Assembly (NCBI GenBank): GCA_014523495.1
Contig: JAATVM010000249.1
Location: forward strand, 1 to 14,651
DNA: 14,651 nt
Direction of reading: 5' to 3'
Origin: Nitrososphaerales archaeon TH1920
GTDB lineage: Archaea; Thermoproteota; Nitrososphaeria; Nitrososphaerales; Nitrososphaeraceae
Shown here one piece after another: positions 1 to 5,370 of this stretch. Below the pieces are notes generated by a model that was not told the DNA's origin, searched no databases, and saw only the letters and a program-made list of their open reading frames with translations. How positions within the stretch are numbered: the first letter of the stretch is position 1; each line of letters starts with the position of its first letter. Position numbers and translations under genes: made by a program.

Positions 1-379
1 ATACAAACATTAAGCCTTGATCACCTGTAACTTGTACTCCGTCTTCATTTTTAGAAACACCCATAGAAATATCAGGGCTTTGTTCATGAATTGAAGTTAA
101 AACAGAACAGCTATTTCCATCAAATCCATATTTTAGATTATCATACCCTATATCCTTCACTGTGTTTCTAACAACCTCCTGAGAATCAATTTTTGCTTTA
201 GAAGTTACTTCTCCTGCCACAAATACAATACCGGTAGTAGTCATAGCTTCTATTGCTACTCTGGAATCTGGATCCTGAGAAATTAACTCATCAAGTAGCG
301 AATCAGAAACCTGATCACATATCTTATCTGGATGCCCTTCAGTTACACTTTCTGAAGTAAAAAGATGCCGCCTTCCCAT
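1..379 (-). CDS. metK: S-adenosylmethionine synthetase (methionine adenosyltransferase), N-terminal part
   Basis: Makes S-adenosylmethionine from ATP and methionine in the cytoplasm. The first 126 residues are present and the gene runs off the left edge. The ATG at 377-379 opens MGRRHLFTSESVTEGHPDK, the classic MetK start with the ATP-site GHPDK at residues 15-19. Later come TTTGIVFVAGEV (about 47-58), GFDGNSCSVL (about 84-93), EQSPDIS and, at the edge, TGDQGLMF. This is the bacterial/eukaryotic-type MetK, not the divergent archaeal MAT family. It lies 36 bases behind the LSm gene on the same strand, so the two are probably co-transcribed. Identity is certain from the motifs; only completeness is unknown. 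Confidence 0.96.
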   Translation of the reverse strand, partial: MGRRHLFTSESVTEGHPDKICDQVSDSLLDELISQDPDSRVAIEAMTTTGIVFVAGEVTSKAKIDSQEVVRNTVKDIGYDNLKYGFDGNSCSVLTSIHEQSPDISMGVSKNEDGVQVTGDQGLMFV

Positions 380-405
380 TTTTGTTTACGTCAATCCCCA
401 AGAGT

Positions 406-423
406 ATCTCTTTTTTTAGAGAT
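406..423 (-). repeat. Short hairpin at the LSm stop codon
   Basis: A 6-bp inverted repeat ATCTCT/AGAGAT flanks a six-T loop (six A on the minus strand) and covers the LSm stop codon. It could be a processing or attenuating hairpin between LSm and metK, or chance in AT-rich DNA. Confidence 0.25.
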
Positions 424-664
424 CTTTTTCTATTTTGATGAATAACACATTGTTTCCTCTAATAACTACTTTCCCATAATTTGCAACGGGATTTGCGCCA
501 TTAAATTCTTCTGCATCCAACAGTATTAAATTCATATATGAATCTACATTATTCATCCTTCCTCTGTACTCCAACTCATTTTTAAGTCTGACAGATACTT
601 TCATATTTAATGAGCGCTGTAAAATTGTTAACGGTCTTTTTGGTTGCTGCGGAGATGATGACAT
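416..664 (-). CDS. Sm-like archaeal protein (LSm)
   Basis: Small RNA-binding protein of the Lsm/Sm family, which forms heptameric or hexameric rings that bind U-rich RNA and takes part in RNA processing. The 82 residues are the usual size. The Sm1 motif runs about residues 20-50, with RLKNELEYRGRMNNVDSYMN resembling the family core (a DxxMN pattern whose Asp and Asn line the RNA site). Sm2 follows at about 66-76 as VVIRGNNVLFI, matching the IRGxxV signature. The N-terminus (MSSSPQQPKRP) is a flexible tail. Start is the ATG at 662-664. It is followed by metK on the same strand. Archaeal identity is clear; the RNA targets cannot be read from the sequence. Confidence 0.93.
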   Translation of the reverse strand: MSSSPQQPKRPLTILQRSLNMKVSVRLKNELEYRGRMNNVDSYMNLILLDAEEFNGANPVANYGKVVIRGNNVLFIKIEKDL

Positions 665-736
665 ATTAGGTTATCACTTTTGTTTTCAAAAAATAAGATC
701 GACAATAAAAAGTTTCTCCCAAGATCTAGGACATTG

Positions 737-746
737 TATATAAATA
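737..746 (+). promoter_or_regulatory. TATA box for the RadB-like gene
   Basis: TATATAAATA ends 18 bases before the ATG at 765, its centre about 24 upstream. This is the spacing expected for an archaeal TBP site driving a leaderless or nearly leaderless transcript. Confidence 0.55.
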
Positions 747-764
747 ATTATAGAGTATAGTTTT

Positions 765-1304
765 ATGCGCATAATCACAACAGGATCTTCTTCAATTGAT
801 GAGCTACTAGGTGGGGGAATCAGAACAGGCTTAATTACGAATATCTTGTCTGACTCGAGAGAAGCCAGATCTAGTTTTTGCTATTCATTATGTGTCAACG
901 CTGCACGACATTACAAAGATTCGTCTGTAATATTTGGTGATACACAGGGATTATTCCGGCCCGAAAAAATTTTTTCATACATTAAAGATAAACAAGATTC
1001 AGATTCGATACTACTTAGAATAAGAAGATTGAGGATATTATCGACAAATGTTCAGATGGTTCTTGTCAATTATGCCGTACATTTACATCCGATTCTAGTA
1101 ATTATTGATAATTTCAGTTACTTATTTTTAAACGAAAATAAAAAATCAATATCAATACAAATTCGTCTCAGAAAGCACTTGCACGACCTTGCTTTAAGTG
1201 CAATTGACAATGACATGGCAATTGTTATTACAAGTTCGACCTCTTTAAAAAGAGAAAATAAAGATCCAGAAACTAATGTATTTGAAAAAAATTCTTCCAT
1301 ATAA
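765..1304 (+). CDS. RadB/RadA-like RecA-superfamily protein, N-terminal frame, Walker A lost
   Basis: Related to archaeal RadB and other RecA/Rad51 paralogues that assist RadA in recombinational repair. The start resembles RadB: ITTGSSSIDELLGGGI (residues 4-19) followed by a TGLIT strand. Where the P-loop GxxGxGKT should stand there is LSDSREARSSF (about 28-38), so canonical ATP binding is unlikely. The Walker-B-like strand PILVIIDNFSYLF (about 109-121) survives. The frame stops at 1302-1304 after TNVFEKNSSI, before the last strands of the fold; those strands are encoded in the +1 frame at 1291-1467. Joining the frames at the A7 run (1285-1291) gives 233 residues, a normal RadB length. It may be a non-catalytic paralogue, a recent pseudogene, or an intact gene with a sequencing indel. 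Confidence 0.72.
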   Translation: MRIITTGSSSIDELLGGGIRTGLITNILSDSREARSSFCYSLCVNAARHYKDSSVIFGDTQGLFRPEKIFSYIKDKQDSDSILLRIRRLRILSTNVQMVLVNYAVHLHPILVIIDNFSYLFLNENKKSISIQIRLRKHLHDLALSAIDNDMAIVITSSTSLKRENKDPETNVFEKNSSI

Positions 1305-1467
1305 CGAACTATTGAATAAAACAATATCCAACCTTGCTCATGCGACTTTAGAGCTTAAGGCAGTTAAAGTTGATGAATCAAAATTCTCTGCTAAATCAAC
1401 AAAACCATTAGCAGCTGGCAAATCATACTTCACAATCCTACCTGATGGGCTTCATGATTATCGATGA
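1291..1467 (+). pseudogene. Displaced C-terminus of the RadB-like gene (+1 frame)
   Basis: This 58-codon stretch continues the RecA fold of the preceding gene. TISNLAHATLELKAVK matches the family strand usually written GGxxLxHxxxxxLxL. SKFSAKSTKPLAAGKSYF and TILPDGLHDYR match the closing strand pattern (R-A-x-x-x-S-P-x-L-x-x-G-x-x-x-F-x-I-x-x-x-G-I-x-D). An ATG at 1276 opens this frame, but it lies inside the upstream frame and would make a 63-residue piece with no fold of its own. One surplus base in the A7 run at 1285-1291 explains the split. Programmed +1 frameshifting is possible but unsupported by any family precedent I know. Confidence 0.6.
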
Positions 1468-1824
1468 TATTTCTAGTTTAATGGGAAGTTTCATTGGATA
1501 TGATCCTCAAAGTCATTAATATTTAGATAGTTGTTCTTACATCTTTGAAAATAAGTAAAATCGAACTTAATAAGAATTATATTGAAGGATTTACTTATTA
1601 CATCGACAAATAAGAAATTATGTAAATTACATGGAGATTATTTATATTTCATATTATATTTACAACAGTAGAAACATTTATTAGTATTTTTTCTACGATA
1701 TACAATAAAAAGATGCTAATGGAGAACTTCCATATCTAGATCTTTCAAATCGATAGGAAGCACGACTCCATTCCATCTTCATGGAAGGTTAAAATCTATA
1801 TTAAAGAATTATTATGATTTGTAA
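1468..1824 (+). other. AT-rich gap with two small hairpins, no gene seen
   Basis: No reading frame resembles a protein. A TATA-like stretch (about 1698-1710) is followed by two small dyads with related arms: ATGGA-gaact-TCCAT (1719-1733) and TTCCAT-cttc-ATGGAA (1771-1786). They lie just before the dUTPase promoter. The segment could hold a short RNA or regulatory sites, but nothing decides between these. Confidence 0.3.
1797..1804 (+). promoter_or_regulatory. TATA box for the dUTPase gene
   Basis: TATATTAA is centred about 25 bases before the GTG at 1825. This supports that GTG as the true start of a leaderless message. Confidence 0.5.
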
Positions 1825-2154
1825 GTGGATAAACTGGAAAAATTAATCGAGATGCAGAGGGATCTAGCGTCCGTTTTAGCATCTCCAAGATATCCTTCAA
1901 AGGCTGAAGAGAGAATTTCATTACTATGCACTGCAATAATACATGAAGCAATAGAACTTCAGAGATTAACGAATTGGAAATGGTGGAAAAATCCCACCGA
2001 CTTTAATATTGAAGATGCAAAAGAAGAATTGATAGATATCTGGCATTTTGTCCTTCAGGCTACGATTGAATTGAATATGACACCTGAAGATATTCTAAAG
2101 TACTATTCAAAAAAGAACAACCTAAACAAAGAAAGAAAAAAAATGAATTATTAA
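1825..2154 (+). CDS. All-alpha dimeric dUTPase (dUTPase_2/MazG-like NTP pyrophosphatase)
   Basis: Predicted to hydrolyse dUTP to dUMP and pyrophosphate, keeping uracil out of DNA and supplying dTMP synthesis. The 109 residues show the helical-bundle signature: IIHEAIELQ (about 38-46; Mg-binding E41 and E44), a KWWK segment (52-55), and EELIDIWHFVLQ (67-78; E67/E68 and D71 as further metal ligands). The closing YYSKKNNLNKERKKMNY matches the YxxKNxxNxxRxxxGY tail of dimeric dUTPases. Start is GTG, supported by the TATA box 25 bases upstream. The stop overlaps that of the convergent corrinoid-protein gene by four bases. A related pyrophosphatase acting on another nucleotide cannot be excluded, but the tail favours dUTP. 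Confidence 0.85.
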   Translation: MDKLEKLIEMQRDLASVLASPRYPSKAEERISLLCTAIIHEAIELQRLTNWKWWKNPTDFNIEDAKEELIDIWHFVLQATIELNMTPEDILKYYSKKNNLNKERKKMNY

Positions 2155-2636
2155 CCTAATTTATCCAAATATGACGTTATAGAATTTAGATTTGTCTCTT
2201 CAATCAGATTATGAATGATAATGCGATTTCTGAACGACTGCACTTCCTCATAGGTTGACATTATATGAGGACAGGGGCTCTTTGACATGATGATTTTACC
2301 TTCCTTTGTAACCCCATTATTAGATAGTGCAATTAGTGCGTCGCCAGCTCTATGACCACGAGCATCTTTGCCACACACTATAAGATGTACAAGTTCCTTA
2401 TTTGTAAGACAATATTTTATGATTTTGTCAATTCCTTTATTTTCAGACAGTAATCTTCCTACAATGGCGACGTTATTCATCACTTTAGTATCATTTGAAA
2501 TTTCTATCAATAATTTGATGCTAGACAACGTACATATTGCAACTCTACTTCCATTGCCCAGGTAATATTCGTGTTTAATTGGGATTAAGTATTTACATAA
2601 TTCTCCAATAGAATTTTCAATTTTCTTGTAAATCAT
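2151..2636 (-). CDS. Soluble MtrA-like corrinoid protein
   Basis: Similar to MtrA, the corrinoid subunit of tetrahydromethanopterin S-methyltransferase. Counting from the ATG at 2636 (161 residues), the matches are SRVAICTLSS (about 30-39), NVAIVGRLLSENKGIDKII (about 55-73) and VCGKDARGHRAGDALIALS (about 87-105). His95 stands where MtrA has the histidine that binds cobalt from below. NNGVTKEGKII follows, as in the family. No transmembrane anchor follows, unlike the methanogen subunit, so this is a free cytoplasmic protein. The frame can be opened further by a TTG at 2678, overlapping the upstream gene by 13 bases; the ATG leaves a 29-base gap and is preferred. It lies behind a flavin split-barrel gene. 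Its methyl donor and acceptor are unknown. Confidence 0.8.
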   Translation of the reverse strand: MIYKKIENSIGELCKYLIPIKHEYYLGNGSRVAICTLSSIKLLIEISNDTKVMNNVAIVGRLLSENKGIDKIIKYCLTNKELVHLIVCGKDARGHRAGDALIALSNNGVTKEGKIIMSKSPCPHIMSTYEEVQSFRNRIIIHNLIEETNLNSITSYLDKLG

Positions 2637-2665
2637 TATCAGATTGTGACCTAACCAGTTCTGTC

Positions 2666-3067
2666 TTAAATTCCCCAACTAACCTTACTTTTGGGAATTA
2701 CCATTACGAATGGAGCCTCACCTTGTTTCCATGGGCCGTCCCTCACCCATTCAAATCTGTCGTAAAAGAGATCATACAAATTTTCAAATTTTTTTCCTCT
2801 CTGAATGAATATAGTAGTTCCCATTATAACTATGGCGCTATTCTTATTATTTTCGAAAGTGTCAACGACTAGTGATATTCTGTTATTCTTTTTCAAATTG
2901 GCGTATTTTACTGTGTTGTAGTCAGTTGCGAAATAAAATTTACCATCATTGAATATATATGAAACGGGAGTGACATGTGGTAAGTTGTTTTTGCAGGTTG
3001 CAACTCTACAAATTTCATTTGAACGAAGAAATTGGATTTCAATTCTACTAAATGACATTGCTTTCAT
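2666..3067 (-). CDS. Pyridoxamine-5'-phosphate-oxidase-like split-barrel flavin/F420-binding protein
   Basis: Split beta-barrel protein of the PNPOx-like superfamily, which binds FMN or F420 as a dimer. The 133 residues begin RIEIQFLRSNEICRVATC (about 8-25), then LPHVTPVSYIFNDGKFYFAT (about 29-48), then NTVKYANLKKNNRISLVVD (about 51-69), the usual order for this fold. The ending APFVMVIPKSKVSWGI carries the terminal SWG seen in many archaeal members. An ATG start at 3067 fits the TATA box about 26 bases upstream. It heads a probable two-gene operon with the MtrA-like gene and is divergent from the corrinoid adenosyltransferase. The substrate cannot be assigned; a role in reducing the corrinoid is only a guess from position. 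Confidence 0.82.
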   Translation of the reverse strand: MKAMSFSRIEIQFLRSNEICRVATCKNNLPHVTPVSYIFNDGKFYFATDYNTVKYANLKKNNRISLVVDTFENNKNSAIVIMGTTIFIQRGKKFENLYDLFYDRFEWVRDGPWKQGEAPFVMVIPKSKVSWGI

Positions 3068-3090
3068 AATTGAGAGTTATAATGAATGGA

Positions 3091-3097
3091 ATTTATG
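3091..3097 (-). promoter_or_regulatory. TATA box for the flavin-protein/MtrA-like operon
   Basis: CATAAAT on the minus strand is centred about 27 bases before the ATG at 3067, fitting a leaderless archaeal promoter. Confidence 0.45.
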
Positions 3098-3130
3098 ATT
3101 TTTTAGACAACTAATGCAAGTGAGTCAATA

Positions 3131-3177
3131 GATTGTCGACTGAAATGCAAACAGAGCTATTCAGTAGGCGCGCAATC
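3131..3177. repeat. Nested dyads in the divergent regulatory region
   Basis: An outer pair GATTG (3131-3135)/CAATC (3173-3177) encloses an inner pair CTGAA (3140-3144)/TTCAG (3160-3164). It sits between the two divergent promoters of the flavin-protein/MtrA-like and adenosyltransferase genes. It may be an operator; short arms mean chance is quite possible. Confidence 0.25.
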
Positions 3178-3222
3178 AATATAGGATACTAATTAATTGA
3201 ATAATATCTAAGTAACCCATGA

Positions 3223-3230
3223 TATAAAAT
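3223..3230 (+). promoter_or_regulatory. TATA box for the corrinoid adenosyltransferase gene
   Basis: TATAAAAT is centred about 24 bases before the ATG at 3250, a strong leaderless-type archaeal promoter. Confidence 0.55.
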
Positions 3231-3249
3231 GTGATTGCGGTAATTATAG

Positions 3250-3798
3250 ATGGACAAAGAAAACGATACAAATGATGGCATTGTCATAGTATACACTGGT
3301 AATGGAAAAGGTAAAACAACGGCATCATTGGGAGTTGCGCTGAGAGCCATTGGACATGGACTCAAAGTTTGCATGGTTCAATTCATCAAAGGTGAGTGGC
3401 ATTATGGAGAACTGAATAGTTTAAAGAAACTAGAACCAGATCTTGAATTGATAGTAGCAGGAAAAGGATTTATCGGAATTATTGATGATGACCATGCTTT
3501 TGAGGAACATGTAAGAGCAGCAGAAACTGCGCTGGATATAGTAGAACAAAAGATATCCCTTGATAAGTATGATGTCATTATTTTGGATGAAATTAATTAT
3601 GCTGTACATCTTGGATTGTTACAATTAGGAGATGTCATGAGAATAATTCAAAATCGTCCAAAACGTCTGTCACTAATTCTCACAGGAAATCATGCTTGTG
3701 AAGAAATCATCTTGTTAGCAGATCTGGTTACTGAAATGAAAGAGATAAAACATCCTTATAAAAAAGGATTTAAGGCCAAAAGGGGGATTGATTTTTGA
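3250..3798 (+). CDS. cobO: Cob(I)alamin/corrinoid adenosyltransferase (CobA/BtuR/CobO family)
   Basis: Transfers the 5'-deoxyadenosyl group of ATP to Co(I) corrinoids, giving adenosylcobalamin or its precursor. Family members are 170-200 residues; this has 182. The inverted-type P-loop TGNGKGKTTAS is at residues 16-26. MVQFIKGEW follows (about 42-50), Walker B VIILDEINYAV is at 109-119, and LTGNHACEEI (144-153) stands where most members have TGRxAPxEL. ADLVTEMKEIKHPYKKGFKA (157-176) is the conserved closing segment. The Arg-to-Asn and Pro-to-Cys changes in the TGRxAP loop are mild oddities. It is divergent from the corrinoid-protein operon and stands 57 bases before aIF2-alpha, which has its own TATA box. 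Family identity is firm; the exact acceptor corrinoid is not shown. Confidence 0.93.
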   Translation: MDKENDTNDGIVIVYTGNGKGKTTASLGVALRAIGHGLKVCMVQFIKGEWHYGELNSLKKLEPDLELIVAGKGFIGIIDDDHAFEEHVRAAETALDIVEQKISLDKYDVIILDEINYAVHLGLLQLGDVMRIIQNRPKRLSLILTGNHACEEIILLADLVTEMKEIKHPYKKGFKAKRGIDF

Positions 3799-3822
3799 AA
3801 AATAATCAGATATTAAGCAAAC

Positions 3823-3832
3823 TTAAAGTATA
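3823..3832 (+). promoter_or_regulatory. TATA box for the aIF2-alpha/nop10 operon
   Basis: TTAAAGTATA is centred about 28 bases before the ATG at 3856, giving aIF2-alpha a promoter separate from the preceding gene. Confidence 0.4.
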
Positions 3833-3855
3833 GTACCAAGGTGCGTATTTTCTAA

Positions 3856-4656
3856 ATGGTCACTGATATCAAGCAACTTCCTGAAGCCGGTGATTTGGTA
3901 ATTGCAACCGTAAAGGAAGTTACCGGTCATGGAGCTTATGTCTCTTTAGATGAGTATCAAGAATTAACAGCATTTCTACACGTATCTGAAATTGCAACAG
4001 GATGGATTAGGAATATAGAGAGATATGTAAGACCAAAACAAAAGACTGTACTTAAGGTCATAAGAGTAGACAAATCAAGGGTTGAAGTAGACCTTTCACT
4101 CAAACAGGTATCACGTGAAGAAAGGAAATCCAAACTTATCGAAGTAAAGAAGAGTGAAAAGGCTTCTGCGTTTATGCATATGATTAAAACTAAAACCAGT
4201 ATGAGTGATGATAAGGTTAAGGAGCTTCAGGAAATGATATTGCAAAAATTTGATTATCTTTATGATATGTTTGAAACAGTTGCATTCAAGGGAATTGACT
4301 CTATAAAATTTCTTGATATTACAGACGAGGTAAGAACGGCAATAGCGGAAGAAAGCAAAAAAATCCAGATTCCCAGTGTTGAGATTCGAGGAGTAATAGA
4401 AATCAACATAAATGAGCCACAAGGTGTTGAAATTATAAAGAACGTCCTATCTTCAGCAGAACTAAATAAAAATAATACTTCGATTGAAATTTCGTACATA
4501 GCTGCTCCTCGTTATCGGATAATTGCCAAGGCAGAAAATTACAAGATTGCTGAAAAGACATTGAATAATGCCATTGAGAAAATTTCAAACTTGGTAGGGA
4601 AAAAGGTAGGGCTATTTAATTTTGTCCGCGAAGATTCTAAGAAAAATAGGAGATGA
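3856..4656 (+). CDS. eif2a: Translation initiation factor aIF2, alpha subunit
   Basis: Alpha subunit of the heterotrimeric aIF2 that brings initiator Met-tRNA to the small ribosomal subunit. The 266 residues are the usual length. Residues about 10-85 form an S1 RNA-binding domain (GDLVIATVKEVTGHGAYVSL, then FLHVSEIATGWIRNIERYVR and KVIRVDKSRVEVDLSLKQVS). A helical domain follows to about 170. The alpha-beta domain that contacts aIF2-gamma takes up the rest (VEIRGVIEININEPQGVEII, about 175-194, and YIAAPRYRIIAKAENYKIAE). The stop TGA overlaps the ATG of nop10 (ATGA), and the eif2a-nop10 pairing is the common archaeal order. The ribosomal genes rpl44e and rps27e, often upstream of it in other archaea, are not seen here. 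Confidence 0.96.
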   Translation: MVTDIKQLPEAGDLVIATVKEVTGHGAYVSLDEYQELTAFLHVSEIATGWIRNIERYVRPKQKTVLKVIRVDKSRVEVDLSLKQVSREERKSKLIEVKKSEKASAFMHMIKTKTSMSDDKVKELQEMILQKFDYLYDMFETVAFKGIDSIKFLDITDEVRTAIAEESKKIQIPSVEIRGVIEININEPQGVEIIKNVLSSAELNKNNTSIEISYIAAPRYRIIAKAENYKIAEKTLNNAIEKISNLVGKKVGLFNFVREDSKKNRR

Positions 4657-4827
4657 GGGAAAGTCACTAAACATCGATTAAGAAAATGTAGTTTTTGCAA
4701 GATATATACACTTCGTGATGAATGTACAAATTGCAGGAACCCAACACTTGATCCCCATCCACCAAGGTTTTCCATGGAAGACAAATACATAAGATATAGA
4801 ATAGAAAGTAAATATTTGAATAAATAA
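4653..4827 (+). CDS. nop10: Ribosome biogenesis protein Nop10 (H/ACA RNP), start out of frame
   Basis: Nop10 is the small zinc-binding protein of H/ACA RNPs that stabilises Cbf5 for RNA-guided pseudouridylation. From 4663 the frame reads VTKHRLRKCSFC, then IYTLRDECTNCRNPTL, then DPHPPRFSMEDKYIRYR. The LRKC start, two CxxC pairs (codons at 4687/4696 and 4723/4732) and HPPRFSxEDxY (from 4756) are diagnostic. Stop is TAA 4825-4827. This frame has no ATG, GTG or TTG: it is in phase with aIF2-alpha and follows its TGA directly. The natural start, ATG 4653 overlapping that TGA, is one base off and meets TAA at 4668. Removing one G from the GGG at 4657-4659 would give MRKVTKHRLRKC and about 57 residues. 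Sequencing indel, +1 frameshift or an odd start codon are the options. Confidence 0.82.
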
Positions 4828-4883
4828 TAAACAAAAAACTAAAAGGGCAATTCTGTCACACTAATGAAAAATATTTTATTTTC

Positions 4884-5339
4884 TCAGTATGGACCTAACG
4901 TTGCATTATTACTTGTATTGTTAGTAGCATTATTAGTACTCTGATTATTCAATGCACTACTTGCAGCATCTATTACTTGCTCGAGTGACGATGATGACGC
5001 ATTTCCCTTACTTACAGCGTCCAATACTTGTTGCAAAGATGTAGATTGTCCGCCGCTAATTGCTTGAATGACTTGGTTGACAACCTGTGATGTTGTGTCG
5101 GAACTATTTGTTACGTTTAAAACATAAGGTATAACATTAGTAGTATTCGAATCATTAACAGTTTGAATAGTTGTTACATTGGCAATAGATGTACCATTTG
5201 TGCTATTATCCGATGTATTTTGTGAAACTTGTGCATATACAAAGATTTCTAGATGCGAATTTTCAGAGATATAGCAAATTAAAAACAAAGCATACATACC
5301 TACTAAAACAAGCGCAATATCTTTTTTTTCTATAGTCAT
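4884..5339 (-). CDS. Exported Asn/Ser/Thr-rich protein with many N-glycosylation sequons
   Basis: No family recognised. The 151 residues begin with a charged MTIEKKD, a hydrophobic stretch IALVLVGMYALFLICYI (8-24), then a probable signal-peptidase region near EIFVYAQVS. The mature part is rich in Asn, Ser and Thr and holds about a dozen N-x-S/T sequons (for example NTS 41, NST 45, NGT 48, NVT 54, NAS 113, NAT 137). Its middle has three related units: QVVNQVIQAISGGQSTS, LQQVLDAVSKGNASSSS and LEQVIDAASSALNNQS. It is probably a glycosylated cell-surface protein; the first hydrophobic segment could instead stay as an anchor. ATG 5339 has a TATA box about 26 bases upstream. Confidence 0.7.
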   Translation of the reverse strand: MTIEKKDIALVLVGMYALFLICYISENSHLEIFVYAQVSQNTSDNSTNGTSIANVTTIQTVNDSNTTNVIPYVLNVTNSSDTTSQVVNQVIQAISGGQSTSLQQVLDAVSKGNASSSSLEQVIDAASSALNNQSTNNATNNTSNNATLGPY

Positions 5340-5360
5340 GCACTATTCAACGTTTCTCTA

Positions 5361-5370
5361 CATTATATGA
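5361..5370 (-). promoter_or_regulatory. TATA box for the sequon-rich exported protein
   Basis: TCATATAATG on the minus strand is centred about 26 bases before the ATG at 5339, fitting a leaderless message. Confidence 0.5.

Noticed and set aside
4654..4656. TGA between aIF2-alpha and nop10 as a recoded selenocysteine or readthrough codon
   Set aside because: No sign of selenocysteine machinery or a SECIS-like structure, and the ATGA overlap is a common normal junction; a one-base indel is simpler.
4111..4790. Several minus-strand frames opposite aIF2-alpha and nop10
   Set aside because: No domain patterns; the plus-strand genes are certain.
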